The notes: generated by a model from the sequence alone, not told the origin. DNA of 64,000 nt from JANXVY01 sp040080145 (GCA_040080145.1 JBEBJA010000067.1:62001-126000); one strand, 5' to 3'. Positions 33,969-43,760 are shown, numbered from the stretch's first letter. Program-made: numbers and translations.

Positions 33969-34810
33969 GCCGCTGCTCCGCCATGGGCAGCATCGCTGCC
34001 ATTGTGGCCGCCGGTGCCCATGTAAGCTTCGACGACTTTGGGATTTCTGGAGACCTGTGCGTAGGGGCCTTCGGCTAAAATTTCGCCGCGCGCCAGCACC
34101 GTGATTGTGTCGGAGAGTTGGGCAACGACGCTCAGGTTGTGCTCGACCATTAAGACCGTGCGGTTCTTTGCAACTTTCCGGATCAGTTCGGAGACCCGGG
34201 TGATGTCCTCGCGCCCCATGCCGGCCATAGGTTCGTCGAGCAGCAGCATTTCGGGCTCAAGGGCAAGCGTGGTTGCAATCTCAAGAGCACGTTTGCGGCC
34301 GTACGGCAGTTCGACAGCGGTCCGCCCGGCGTATTCCGTAAGACCGACTTCGGCGAGTAACTCCATCGCGCGATCATTCAGCCGGTCTAGCGAGGATTCA
34401 GACTTCCAGAATTGGTAATGCAACCCGGCCGGACGCTGAAGCGCGAGGCGGACATTTTCGACCAGTGACAGATGCGGGAAGGTTGCCGAGATCTGGAAGC
34501 TGCGAACGAGGCCGAGGCGAGCAATGCCGGCGGGCTTGAGGTTCGTAATGTCGACGCCGTTGAAGTGGATGGTGCCACGAGTCGGAATCAGGAATTTGGT
34601 GATGAGGTTGAAACAAGTCGTCTTTCCGGCCCCGTTCGGACCGATCAGAGCATGGATCGTGCCGCGCTTGACCTTCAGGTTGACGTTGTTCACGGCGGTA
34701 AAGCCGCGAAACTCCTTCGTCATCCCCGCCGTTTCGATGATGTACTCGCCCGTCGCGCCGTCCGGTGGACCCATATCATTCGACCTCGCTGCCAATTCTT
34801 CATTTGACAT
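33965..34810 (-). CDS. livG: Branched-chain amino-acid-type ABC transporter ATPase LivG
   Basis: A 281-residue ATPase: Walker A G-P-N-G-A-G-K-T-T, a shortened signature (E-L-P-Y-G-R-K-R-A-L-E-I-A) typical of LivG, and Walker B M-L-L-L-D-E-P-M-A-G-M. An N-terminal extension of about 25 residues precedes the core. It is the first gene of the operon livG-livF-binding protein-livH-livM. Confidence 0.94.
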   Translation of the reverse strand: MSNEELAARSNDMGPPDGATGEYIIETAGMTKEFRGFTAVNNVNLKVKRGTIHALIGPNGAGKTTCFNLITKFLIPTRGTIHFNGVDITNLKPAGIARLGLVRSFQISATFPHLSLVENVRLALQRPAGLHYQFWKSESSLDRLNDRAMELLAEVGLTEYAGRTAVELPYGRKRALEIATTLALEPEMLLLDEPMAGMGREDITRVSELIRKVAKNRTVLMVEHNLSVVAQLSDTITVLARGEILAEGPYAQVSRNPKVVEAYMGTGGHNGSDAAHGGAAA

Positions 34811-34918
34811 AGTGTCTCTGCGACGAACTGGCTACGACGAAGTTTCAAGCACGCTGGCGACTAAGGTCGTATCGACTATGACAAGGCGAGCGAATTTGTG
34901 CATTTGGGCGGCGCTCCC

Positions 34919-36373
34919 TCAATGAAACAGGCGGACCGTTGGATTGGCCGCCACGCCATGTTTGGGAAGCAGATGGGCGATGGCGTTGGCGTAGTACACC
35001 AGCATGACCCGCTCGGCGGGATTGGCGCGGTAGGTTTCGTTCTCTTCGATCACAAAATGGCGCAGCGTCAGCATTCTGAGGCCTACGTCGATGGCATAGT
35101 CGCGGTCGGCGCGCGGGACATGAACATGCGCGCCCGTGGCTTCCAGGTGTTCGATCAGTGCGGCGACCCGAGCTTTCAATTCAAACGCGGTCAACGCAAC
35201 CTCGCGTGTATCGAGCAGGGCGGTTGCGACAAGGGAAACGGGCAGCGCGGGGATGACGTGGCCAACAGCCGTCATTAACTCGCGGCCGAGCTTCTCGATT
35301 GCTGCAAAGCGTGGTCCCGGCGCTAGCGTCCGGAAATCGGTGTTTTCGCGCGCGAGATAGCCTTTGAGCGAGATCGGGTCGCCAAACGAGACACAGGCAT
35401 ACCCATAGCGGTAATTTTTGCCCCGCAGACTGCGCCAGATATTGCCGCCGATGAAGCCGAGCAGCCGGCCGGCGCTGAACCGGAATTGGGGCTTTTGACC
35501 CTGCTCGGTGCTGGCCGCCCCTACGAGTATGCGGTCTTCAAGCACGCGGTCGTAGTTGATGCCGACCGGGATGAATGTGATGTCGCGCAGGCCCTGCGTG
35601 TCGAAGCCGGACACCATGTAAGACAGCAGGCCGAATTTGGGCTCGCGCAATGCGCCGTCACGCGAAAGTCCGCCTTCGGGAAACACGGCTTGGACCACGC
35701 CTGCCGCAGTCGCCATGTGGACGTAGCGGGCGAGGATGCGGCGATAGAGCGGATCCCGGCTGTCGCGACGGATGAAGTACGCCCCCATCGACGAGATCAG
35801 GCTGCGCAGGCCCCAGATTTGCGCCCATTCGCCGACGGCATAGCTGAGCGCGGACTGAGTGGCCGCCACGTAGGTCACAAGCACGTAGTCCATGTTCGAG
35901 CGGTGGTTGATAATGAAAACAACCGACGAATTCGGATCGACGGACGCCAGCTGTTCATCGTTCTTGTAGCCGAGCCGGACGCGATAGAGCGTCTCCGAAA
36001 CCTTGCGCGCAAGCCGCGTGCCGACCCGAAAGTAGGCGTAGGCGTTAAACGAGGGCACGATCTCGCGGGCGTAGCGCTTGGCCTTTTCCATCGCTACGTC
36101 GCGGGGAACGCCGTTGGCGAGCGCATACTCTTCTGCCGCGTGGAGCGTGTCTGGGTCAAACATCAACTGATCAATCAGTACCTGGCGCTTGGTCATTTTG
36201 AACGGCTGGATACGCAGCTTGAGCTTGGTGTTCAGCTTAGCGACGGCCCTGTTGGCCCGGGTGCGTAGTGCCCACCGGATGCTTGGCAGCAGCAAGCGGT
36301 CGAGCAAGGAAACCGCAGCCAGCAGCGCCACGATCGCTACAACCCAGACCGGAAGCGTCACCGTCGATGTCAT
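34919..36373 (-). CDS. PlsB-like 1-acyl/glycerol-3-phosphate acyltransferase
   Basis: A 484-residue membrane acyltransferase. An N-terminal membrane segment (about 8-28) precedes the acyltransferase block I N-H-R-S-N-M-D (H-x4-D), block III-type F-P-E-G-G-L-S-R-D-G and P-V-G-I-N-Y-D-R-V. The fold matches glycerol-3-phosphate O-acyltransferases of the PlsB type rather than PlsC because of length. It would initiate phospholipid synthesis at the inner membrane. ATG 36373 is preferred over TTG 36376 because of GGGGGA upstream. Confidence 0.85.
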   Translation of the reverse strand: MTSTVTLPVWVVAIVALLAAVSLLDRLLLPSIRWALRTRANRAVAKLNTKLKLRIQPFKMTKRQVLIDQLMFDPDTLHAAEEYALANGVPRDVAMEKAKRYAREIVPSFNAYAYFRVGTRLARKVSETLYRVRLGYKNDEQLASVDPNSSVVFIINHRSNMDYVLVTYVAATQSALSYAVGEWAQIWGLRSLISSMGAYFIRRDSRDPLYRRILARYVHMATAAGVVQAVFPEGGLSRDGALREPKFGLLSYMVSGFDTQGLRDITFIPVGINYDRVLEDRILVGAASTEQGQKPQFRFSAGRLLGFIGGNIWRSLRGKNYRYGYACVSFGDPISLKGYLARENTDFRTLAPGPRFAAIEKLGRELMTAVGHVIPALPVSLVATALLDTREVALTAFELKARVAALIEHLEATGAHVHVPRADRDYAIDVGLRMLTLRHFVIEENETYRANPAERVMLVYYANAIAHLLPKHGVAANPTVRLFH

Positions 36374-36411
36374 CAATCCCCCTTCGCAATGGCTACCCGG
36401 TCAGTGTAACG

Positions 36412-36426
36412 ATGATGCACCATCAT
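36412..36426. promoter_or_regulatory. Palindrome ATGATG-CAC-CATCAT upstream of the plsB-like gene
   Basis: Perfect 6-base arms with three-base centre, 39 bases before the acyltransferase start. Its complement contains ATGGTGCAT, which recurs at 36547-36555 just before the divergent hydrolase gene. Two related sites in a divergent promoter suggest, but do not prove, a shared operator. Confidence 0.4.
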
Positions 36427-36564
36427 GCACAGGGTTTGTCAGCCCGTGCGGCTTTCCATGCGACCCTGGTTCAAATTCGCGTGCCAACCTTTGACGGCGT
36501 GCTAACCTGAATGCGTCATAACTCGTCGTGACCTTCCATCGCAAATATGGTGCATGATTGAACT

Positions 36565-38028
36565 ATGAGCTCATTGCCACGAGATGTGATGCCTGCCCCC
36601 CTGCCGTCGCGACCGGCGGTTGAGAACATGCGGGTCGAGCCGCACGTGCGGGCTGGCGCTGGCGCTCACGGCTGGCGGCGCCATGTTATGGGGTGGGCAT
36701 TTGGCTGGGCCTGGTTTGACCGGCTGACGCTGTTCATGCTCGAGCGGATTTTCTTCCCAACCTCGCGGATGTGGGCGGCAGCGCGGGTCTCCAAGGGCTC
36801 GCCGGATGCGTTTTTCGATTTCGTGCCGATGCCGCGCCGGTTTGAGGACAAGCCGCATCTGACCGTTGCCTTGGCGCGCTTCGAGGAGGCGCTCGCGCGG
36901 TCGACTGCGCTGGAAGCGGCCTGGGAGAAGGCGTTCTTTGGCTCACACGATACGACCGTGACGCAGCGTGCCGCGTTGGAGGCCGCCCGTCTTGATGCAG
37001 GCCAGTCCCTGAACATCACCCGGCGGTTGTTCGCGCGTTACCTGCTGCGCGCCATTCCGCATGTGCGGCTCGATACCCAGACGCCCGATCAGGCGTCTGC
37101 GCTGTATCCAGACATCAATGCGGGGATCGCGCCGCTGGCCGCTTTGCCACCTGTGATGCCGCCGGTTGAGGTGTCGCGCGCGGTGCCGGGAACCGTGGGA
37201 CGCGATTACTGGTTGCGGTTTAAAAGCCCGAGCGCGCGGCTGGGCGACATTGTCACCGCGCGCGTCCATGAGCCGATTGGTGTCGTCAATCCACCAACAA
37301 TCATCCTCGGTCACGGCGTCTGCATCGAATTCGATCACTGGCGCGGTCTCGTGGACGAGACCGATGAACTGGTAGCGCTTGGCTTTCGTGTCATCCGGCC
37401 CGAAGCACCCTGGCATGGCCGCCGTGCCAAGGCCGGCTGCTTTGCAGGTGAGCCCATTATTGCAACCTTCCCCACCGGATCGCTGGACGCTTTCACCGGT
37501 GCGCTGCAGGAGTGGGCGGTCTTGGCCGATTGGTCGCGCCGGACCTCGACGGGGCCGCTGACGATGGGTGGAACGAGCCTTGGCGCGCAGATGGCGCAGC
37601 TGGCCGCCGACCGGTCGCGCGATTGGCCGGAAGCGTTGCGGCCAGAAGCATTGCTGCTTATCACCCACTGCGGCGAAGTCGCCGAAGCGGTGTTGCATGG
37701 GGCGTTACCGGAGATTTTCGGCAGTGCGGACGATGTGGCCGCCAAAGGCTGGACGCCGGAGCTGATCCAAGCCTTCCTGGCACCGCTCAATCCGGGCCGC
37801 ACAGCGCCGATTGACCGCAATCGCATCGTGTCCGTTCTGGGCCGGTTCGATCGGGTGACGCCGTTTGCAAGCGGGCAAGCGCTCGTGCGCGATTGGGACC
37901 TCCCGCCCGAAAATGTCTTCATCCTGGAGCGCGGGCATTTCTCCGTGCCGATGACCTTGATCCGCAGGCCTGCAGCATTGCAGCGGTTCCAGACCATTGT
38001 CTCGCAATTGCCGTCTCCTACGGCGTGA
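36565..38028 (+). CDS. Alpha/beta hydrolase-family protein of unknown substrate
   Basis: A 487-residue protein whose C-terminal half is an alpha/beta hydrolase: I-I-L-G-H-G-V-C (oxyanion region), R-V-I-R-P-E-A-P-W-H-G, nucleophile elbow G-G-T-S-L-G-A-Q, and a final E-R-G-H-F-S-V carrying the catalytic His. The N-terminal 200 residues are helical and not assigned. It is divergent from the plsB-like gene, and a lipid-linked role is possible. ATG 36565 has no clear ribosome site; ATG 36589 is an alternative. Confidence 0.8.
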   Translation: MSSLPRDVMPAPLPSRPAVENMRVEPHVRAGAGAHGWRRHVMGWAFGWAWFDRLTLFMLERIFFPTSRMWAAARVSKGSPDAFFDFVPMPRRFEDKPHLTVALARFEEALARSTALEAAWEKAFFGSHDTTVTQRAALEAARLDAGQSLNITRRLFARYLLRAIPHVRLDTQTPDQASALYPDINAGIAPLAALPPVMPPVEVSRAVPGTVGRDYWLRFKSPSARLGDIVTARVHEPIGVVNPPTIILGHGVCIEFDHWRGLVDETDELVALGFRVIRPEAPWHGRRAKAGCFAGEPIIATFPTGSLDAFTGALQEWAVLADWSRRTSTGPLTMGGTSLGAQMAQLAADRSRDWPEALRPEALLLITHCGEVAEAVLHGALPEIFGSADDVAAKGWTPELIQAFLAPLNPGRTAPIDRNRIVSVLGRFDRVTPFASGQALVRDWDLPPENVFILERGHFSVPMTLIRRPAALQRFQTIVSQLPSPTA

Positions 38029-38065
38029 AACGCCAAAACCAGACGGCGTGAAACGCCAAAACCAG
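38020..38065 (+). repeat. Two direct 23-bp repeats at the hydrolase stop codon
   Basis: ACGGCGTGAAACGCCAAAACC followed by AG occurs twice in tandem. The first copy contains the hydrolase stop TGA; each copy has a GGCG/CGCC mini-hairpin with a T-A-rich loop. Duplication appears recent because copies are identical. Confidence 0.9.
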
Positions 38066-38077
38066 TGTGCGCGTGGT

Positions 38078-39247
38078 TCAAACCTCTACCGGGGCTCTTG
38101 CTGATCGGAACCGCGCCATTCGCTTCACAAACTGTTGCGCCGGCAATTCAAAACCGTAATGGACCACAATTGCGAGTGCGACAACACTGCTGAAGTAGAC
38201 GAGGAATGGTAGCGGCTGCTCGAAATTAACGGGTATCTTCCAGGTATGGATACTTACGACAATGAGCAACTGAACCGGGAAGTGCATGAGATACGTGGAG
38301 TACGTAATGTCGCCGATAACCCGGAGCGATTTTCCAGCGGTCGGCCACCACGACTGAAAGATGGCCAACGCCAAAATAGCCCCCGGAAATGCGATCAGTG
38401 GGAACGTCCGGCTACCCATCAAGCCGTAGCTGAACGCCGCTGTGGCTGTAACGCACACAAAAACCGCCGCAGCGGCCATCGGCTTACGCAATGACGGATT
38501 TGAATGACTGTAGAGCCACAGCTGATAAACCAAGCCACCGATATAAAAGCACGCAAGGCCCTGGCCGATGATCGCAATTTCATACTTATGCCCGATCTGT
38601 CGCATCAAAATCCCAGCAGCAATCATGAGGCAGATTGCCGGTAGCAGACGGCCTGTGTATGCCCTCGTGACCCGGGCAAATAGAAAGAAGACCGCGTAGA
38701 GTAATACCTCGACGGACACCGACCAGATTGGCGCATTATAAGAAAATCCGCGCTCAAGTCCCCAGGACGATGCGAAAAAGATATTGAGAATGAAATGCCA
38801 CGTGTCGTTGTTCCGGCAGATCAAGCGGCAAGAACCCGTCAAGTGCTGCGCCAGCAATTGTCCAAAGAGCATAATTAAAAGGGTTGCGAAATGCAGGGGA
38901 TAGAGTCGCGCAAAACGAGCCAGAAAAAACTGGCCTGGGGATGTCGATCCATCGCCTATGCTCGTTGAATAGACATGAAAGAAGACAAATCCCGAAATGA
39001 CAAAAAACAGATCGACTGCAGCGAACCCGCTGACATAAAACCCCCGCAAAAAGCTAAAGAAGGGCTGGCGTTCAACGGCAAACGCACCCGAGAAGACGTC
39101 GGGTTCTGGATGAAAAAAGAACTGATAGTGCCACACGATGATCGACAGGGCGGCCAGACCTCGCGCAACGTCGATCAACTGGAAGCGGAACGCAGCGCTG
39201 CTCTGCTCGGACGCGCCGGCTGGTGGCCCCTCAGGTAATGCGATCAT
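38078..39247 (-). CDS. Acyltransferase 3 (OafA-like) membrane protein
   Basis: A 389-residue integral membrane O-acyltransferase. The family start I-D-V-A-R-G-L-A-A-L-S-I-I-V-W-H-Y is present, followed by about ten membrane segments including F-D-L-F-F-V-I-S-G-F-V-F-F. Such enzymes acetylate or otherwise acylate exopolysaccharide, O-antigen or peptidoglycan. It is the first gene of the polysaccharide-modifying group, on the opposite strand from its neighbours. Confidence 0.88.
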   Translation of the reverse strand: MIALPEGPPAGASEQSSAAFRFQLIDVARGLAALSIIVWHYQFFFHPEPDVFSGAFAVERQPFFSFLRGFYVSGFAAVDLFFVISGFVFFHVYSTSIGDGSTSPGQFFLARFARLYPLHFATLLIMLFGQLLAQHLTGSCRLICRNNDTWHFILNIFFASSWGLERGFSYNAPIWSVSVEVLLYAVFFLFARVTRAYTGRLLPAICLMIAAGILMRQIGHKYEIAIIGQGLACFYIGGLVYQLWLYSHSNPSLRKPMAAAAVFVCVTATAAFSYGLMGSRTFPLIAFPGAILALAIFQSWWPTAGKSLRVIGDITYSTYLMHFPVQLLIVVSIHTWKIPVNFEQPLPFLVYFSSVVALAIVVHYGFELPAQQFVKRMARFRSARAPVEV

Positions 39248-39456
39248 TTGCCCTCACGCTCCATTTTCGGCAGTGCCTGCAGTATATGCTCTACCCGGTG
39301 GAGACAATCTGGCCCCGTTAGAACAGGTTACTTGCGCCGTTTCCAATCCCTAAGCATTGCTTTTTTGGTCCGTCTCAGACATTCAGCAGGCTACATGACC
39401 TTCATGCGCCCGCGTCTCAGACATGGCCGCTTAAAACTAAAGGACTAGCTGTACTC

Positions 39457-40434
39457 ATGTTCAACAAGCTCATCCGCCAAAGTTCGCGGGTCATGGCGCG
39501 TGAAGTGACCGAAAGTCTGACGATGGATAAGCTGTTGCTGGCGCAGGGGGCGGCCCTGGCACGCGACGTCCGCAAGGTTGACCGCATCGAGAGGCTCAGC
39601 GACGTCGAATTCCGGATTTTTTCCCAGTGGGGCGAGGATGGAATCATCGAGTGGCTCGTCCACCACAACGGTGAGATGCCCGAGACATTTGTAGAGTTCG
39701 GGGTCGAGGATTATCGGGAAGCCAACACCCGCCATCTCCTAGCGGCGCGGAATTGGCGCGGTCTCGTCATGGATGGATCAGACAGTCACGTCGCAAAGAT
39801 CAAGGCCAGCGACTACTCCTGGCGTCACAATCTGACGGCCGTCAGCACGTTTATCACCAAGGACAACATTAACGCCACCATCGCCGATGCGTCCTTCGAC
39901 GGCGAACTCGGCCTGTTGAGCGTCGACATCGACGGCAACGATTATTGGGTCTGGCAGGCAATTGACTGCGTGCAGCCCCACATTGTCATCACCGAATACA
40001 ATGCAGTCTTCGGCGATCTGCATCCAATTTCCGTTCCCTACAAAGCAGATTTCGTGCGCCAATCCGCCCACCCGTCAAATCTCTACTATGGTGCCAGCAT
40101 CTCAGCGCTTGCCGGTTTGGCAAAATCCAAGGGATATACCCTGCTGGGCACGAACAACGCTGGCAGCAACGCCTTTTTCATCAGGGATGACCGGATGGCG
40201 CGATTTGAAGGCCGCATTGCCGAAACGGCACCGCTGCCATCCCGCTTCCGCGAGGGGCGCGACGCGAACGGACGTCTGACCTACGCCTCGGGCGAAGACA
40301 GGCGTCAGGTGATCGCAGGCGAAAGCGTGGTCAACGTCGATACCGGCGTCGTTTCAACGCTTGGCGGGTTGGAACAACTCTACAGCCCCCGTTGGAAGGC
40401 CATGATGAAGGGCAGCGTACCGCCCTCGTCCTGA
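39457..40434 (+). CDS. FkbM-like methyltransferase-related protein
   Basis: A 325-residue protein of uncertain function. The segment F-V-E-F-G-V-E-D-Y-R-E-A-N-T-R near residue 77 and L-S-V-D-I-D-G-N-D-Y-W-V-W near 152 resemble FkbM-type methyltransferase motifs found in polysaccharide loci. No signal peptide or membrane segment is visible. It lies between the acyltransferase and a methyltransferase in the island, compatible with sugar O-methylation. AAAGGA lies upstream of the ATG at a long spacing. Confidence 0.65.
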   Translation: MFNKLIRQSSRVMAREVTESLTMDKLLLAQGAALARDVRKVDRIERLSDVEFRIFSQWGEDGIIEWLVHHNGEMPETFVEFGVEDYREANTRHLLAARNWRGLVMDGSDSHVAKIKASDYSWRHNLTAVSTFITKDNINATIADASFDGELGLLSVDIDGNDYWVWQAIDCVQPHIVITEYNAVFGDLHPISVPYKADFVRQSAHPSNLYYGASISALAGLAKSKGYTLLGTNNAGSNAFFIRDDRMARFEGRIAETAPLPSRFREGRDANGRLTYASGEDRRQVIAGESVVNVDTGVVSTLGGLEQLYSPRWKAMMKGSVPPSS

Positions 40435-40459
40435 ATAGGCTTCACGCCAACTACGGCGG

Positions 40460-41362
40460 TCAAACGCGCTCAAACACCATGATCTGCGGGCGCGAATAGC
40501 GGTTGCGCCGCAGCCCTAGATTTCGCTTGAGGAAGGTTTCGGCACGAAACAGGCCGGTCGTGACCACAGGCATCCGCTTCAACATCATCCGCCAAGTCTT
40601 GGTCCGCCGTTGGGTCGAGGGCTTGCCGCCATCACTCGTATAGCCAGAGATAGCATTGTTGCCATAACCAGACGGCACGACGGCGCGCAGCTTGAAGCCG
40701 GCAAATTCCAGGCTCTCCACATAGTGCCGCGCCGGGAAATAGAACTCATACACCCCGTATTTCTGGCAATAGGGATGCGTCTGCAGTGCGGCACGAAGCT
40801 CCTGCGGCGTGTCGGCAAACGCTTCCCGGATCATGATCCAGCGACCACCGGGCTGAATCTTCTGGCGGATTGCAGCAGCGACCAATGCGATATTGGGAAA
40901 ATGATGCACGCAGTTGCGGGTGACGATGACGTCATAGCGCGCCTTGTCAGCATACCAGTCATCCAGACTGTTACAGATCCCCACAGCCGTCGCGCCCGAT
41001 GCAACTTGCGTCTGCAGCCAGCCGGTTCCCGTCACCGGCAATGCGTTCGGTTCAAGCAGGTCAACGTGCTTAAAGCCAGCCTTCGCCAAGCTCCAGGCCA
41101 ATTGACCGCTGCCGCCGCCGATTTCGCAGAGGGTTTGCTCGTGCGTCAGGCCGAAAATTCCGAGGAGCTCGGTAACCTGCTGGAAATCGAGGCTTTCGAA
41201 GTAGCGCTGGAAGGCCTTCGCGCGGTCCCGTTCCCAATACATCGACTCGACACGTTCGCGGGCAGCAGGCTCCGTCTCGGCGCGCGTGTTCTCTTCCTCG
41301 ATGAGCCGCTCCCAAAGTGATGGGTCTTCGCGCAGCGCGTGAAACTCCAGATCGTCTTGCAT
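40460..41362 (-). CDS. SAM-dependent methyltransferase, sugar-modifying type
   Basis: A 300-residue methyltransferase: SAM-binding motif L-C-E-I-G-G-G-S-G-Q-L-A-W-S near residue 77, and a downstream V-I-V-T-R-N-C-V-H-H-F motif. The family resembles putative sugar O-methyltransferases in capsule clusters. ATG 41362 follows GAAGG by six bases. It is transcribed against the two neighbouring genes of the island. Confidence 0.78.
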   Translation of the reverse strand: MQDDLEFHALREDPSLWERLIEEENTRAETEPAARERVESMYWERDRAKAFQRYFESLDFQQVTELLGIFGLTHEQTLCEIGGGSGQLAWSLAKAGFKHVDLLEPNALPVTGTGWLQTQVASGATAVGICNSLDDWYADKARYDVIVTRNCVHHFPNIALVAAAIRQKIQPGGRWIMIREAFADTPQELRAALQTHPYCQKYGVYEFYFPARHYVESLEFAGFKLRAVVPSGYGNNAISGYTSDGGKPSTQRRTKTWRMMLKRMPVVTTGLFRAETFLKRNLGLRRNRYSRPQIMVFERV

Positions 41363-41577
41363 CAATGTCCTTCCCGCCGGGGATAAGCGCTTCCGATAGT
41401 CCCTGCCGTAAAACGGGTCAATGGTGCAAGAAACTGACGGCGGGCGGTCTGGTTGCGTGTGCCCGGTGCCTGGACTGGACTACGGCTGCTATCGGCACTA
41501 TGCCCGTGCGGCGCAGGATGAAACCATCGCACATAGGTTATGACCTATGCGGGAGGGTATGAGAGGGATTTCAAGTT

Positions 41578-42492
41578 TTGAAACAGGCCGTTGTCACGGG
41601 GGCATATGGCTTCATCGGTCGCCATGTTTCGCGAGCTCTGGCCGCACACGGGTTTACCGTCCGTGGCATCGGCCATGGTGATTGGACGCGGCCGCAGTGG
41701 CAAGCCTGGGGTTTGGCCGATTGGCAGACATCCGGCATCACGGTCGGCTCACTTGATAACTTCGCTGGCAATCCCGATGTCTTAATCCACTGCGCCGGCG
41801 GCAGTTCGGTCGCCGCATCGGTTTCCGATCCATTTGCAGACTTCCAGCGCTCTGTCGGATCAACCGCTGCCGTGCTTGAGTTTGCGCGCACACAAGCCCC
41901 CGAAACCCGCTTGGTCTTCTCCTCCAGTGCAGCCGTTTATGGAACCGTGAGCAAGTTCCCAATGGCAGTGGGCGACCCGCTGGCTCCATACTCGCCCTAT
42001 GGCGTGCACAAGCGCATGATGGAGGAATTGAGTGAAAGCTATGGCCGTTACTCAAATTTGAGATGCGCGGTGGTGCGGCTATTCTCAGTTTACGGCAGCG
42101 GTAACCGCAAGCAGTTGGTCTGGGATGCCTGCCGCAAATTCAGCGCAGGCGACCAATCCTTCGGCGGAACCGGGGCGGAAACACGCGATTGGGTTCACGT
42201 CGACGACGTTGCCGAATTGCTCGTTGCGGCGGCGGCGCATGCCAGCACCCAAACACCCATCGTCAATGGGGCAACAGGACAGGCCACACGCAACCGCGAT
42301 CTTCTGACGATGGTTGCCCGCGGTTTCTTGCCCGAAGTGTCCTTGGAGTTCTCCGGGATTAGCCGTGCAGGCGACCCGCAATGCTACCATGCAGATATTG
42401 GATCTGCTCTTGAATGGGCATGGCGTCCCCAGCGATGCCTGGAAACGGAAATCGACAGATATGTCCACTGGTTTAAGTCAGGTGCCCCGTGA
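41578..42492 (+). CDS. NAD-dependent epimerase/dehydratase
   Basis: A 304-residue short-chain dehydrogenase of the extended type: T-G-A-Y-G-F-I-G-R-H (NAD-binding), Y-S-P-Y-G-V-H-K (catalytic Tyr-x3-Lys). Likely makes or modifies a nucleotide sugar for the local polysaccharide. TTG start at 41578 with GAGAGGG upstream is the best available. Its stop overlaps the next gene start (GTGA). Confidence 0.85.
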   Translation: MKQAVVTGAYGFIGRHVSRALAAHGFTVRGIGHGDWTRPQWQAWGLADWQTSGITVGSLDNFAGNPDVLIHCAGGSSVAASVSDPFADFQRSVGSTAAVLEFARTQAPETRLVFSSSAAVYGTVSKFPMAVGDPLAPYSPYGVHKRMMEELSESYGRYSNLRCAVVRLFSVYGSGNRKQLVWDACRKFSAGDQSFGGTGAETRDWVHVDDVAELLVAAAAHASTQTPIVNGATGQATRNRDLLTMVARGFLPEVSLEFSGISRAGDPQCYHADIGSALEWAWRPQRCLETEIDRYVHWFKSGAP

Positions 42493-43643
42493 TTAAAGTC
42501 GGTTTCATGCCTGCGGCCAGTGACGGTTGGACGGGCGGCATCAACTATTACGCCAACCTCTTTCATGCCATTTCCACTAACCCTGGACGGCAAATAAGCC
42601 CGGTGGCTTTTGTGCCAACCACCGCCGAACCAGCAATCGTCGCAAAATTTGCGGGTGCCGCTATTGTGCGAACGCCGGTTCTCGACAGCAAGTCGAGCCG
42701 GAGCGTTCTGGGCCGGATTTTTGCGGGCCAGCGCGAGCGCGAGCAGATGCTCCGATCCAGCGAAATTGCTGTGCTTTCGCATGTGGGAAGCCTGCGGCAA
42801 AAGTCGTCGATCCCAACCATCAGTTGGATCCCGGACTTCCAGCACGTCCATTGTCCGCAGTTCTTCTCGGCCAAAGAGCTTGCCGATCGAAACGATAGCT
42901 ATGCAGGTTCGATAAAATGGGCGTCGCTGGTGCTCTTGAGCAGCCAGGTGGCAAAGCATCATCTGGTGCAATTCAGTCCGGAGGCTTCGGCGAAAGCGCG
43001 CGTGCTCCCGTTCGTGTCCGGGTTGATCGCCGATGTCGCGCCGGTGTCCGAGGCTGCCCTGAGAGCCAAGTACAAAATCGAGGGGCCATATTTCCATTTG
43101 CCCAATCAGTTCTGGGCCCACAAGAACCACGGCGTCGTCATCGAAGCCCTGGCGCTCGCCAAGACCAGAGGCGAGCGGCCACTGATAATCTGCACCGGAA
43201 ATACCCGGGATCACCGTGCGCCGGACTACTTCGATCAACTGTCGCACAAGATCCAACGTCTGGGTGTGGCGGACAATTTCCAGATCCTGGGCCAGGTGCC
43301 CTTCGAAGATCTCGCCACCCTCATGATACACGCGGTCGCCGTCATCAACCCATCGCTCTTCGAAGGATGGAGTACCACTGTTGAGGAGTCTAAATCGCTC
43401 GGCAAGCGCCTGGTACTGTCCGATATCGGCGTGCATCGCGAACAGTCACCCGAGCGAGCAGACTTCTTCGATCCTCAGTCTGCCAGCTCGCTGTCAGAAC
43501 TTCTCGAAAGAGCCTTGTTCGAACATGATCCGTTGATTGAGGCCCAGCATTGCGAGCAGGCGCGGGCGCAATTGCCGTCCCGGTTCAAAGCCTTTGCCGA
43601 CGCCTACGAAGCAATTGCGCTCGAGGCCGCGCGCCAGAGTTGA
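42489..43643 (+). CDS. Family 1/4 glycosyltransferase
   Basis: A 384-residue glycosyltransferase of GT-B fold: N-terminal domain starting V-G-F-M-P-A-A-S-D-G-W-T-G-G-I, then H-L-P-N-Q-F-W-A-H-K-N-H and the E7E-like P-S-L-F-E-G-W-S-T-T-V-E-E near 300. It uses a nucleotide sugar to extend a glycan. GTG start overlaps the epimerase stop by four bases, so the pair is coupled. Confidence 0.85.
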   Translation: MIKVGFMPAASDGWTGGINYYANLFHAISTNPGRQISPVAFVPTTAEPAIVAKFAGAAIVRTPVLDSKSSRSVLGRIFAGQREREQMLRSSEIAVLSHVGSLRQKSSIPTISWIPDFQHVHCPQFFSAKELADRNDSYAGSIKWASLVLLSSQVAKHHLVQFSPEASAKARVLPFVSGLIADVAPVSEAALRAKYKIEGPYFHLPNQFWAHKNHGVVIEALALAKTRGERPLIICTGNTRDHRAPDYFDQLSHKIQRLGVADNFQILGQVPFEDLATLMIHAVAVINPSLFEGWSTTVEESKSLGKRLVLSDIGVHREQSPERADFFDPQSASSLSELLERALFEHDPLIEAQHCEQARAQLPSRFKAFADAYEAIALEAARQS

Positions 43644-43760
43644 AAAGCGTGCGCAGGAAATCGGGACATTTACCGCAAGCTAATAACGTCGAACGTGCTG
43701 ACGCAGAGACTCAGTCGTAGTCGTTGTTTACGTGTGCGGCCAACGCCTGGATGACGAGAT

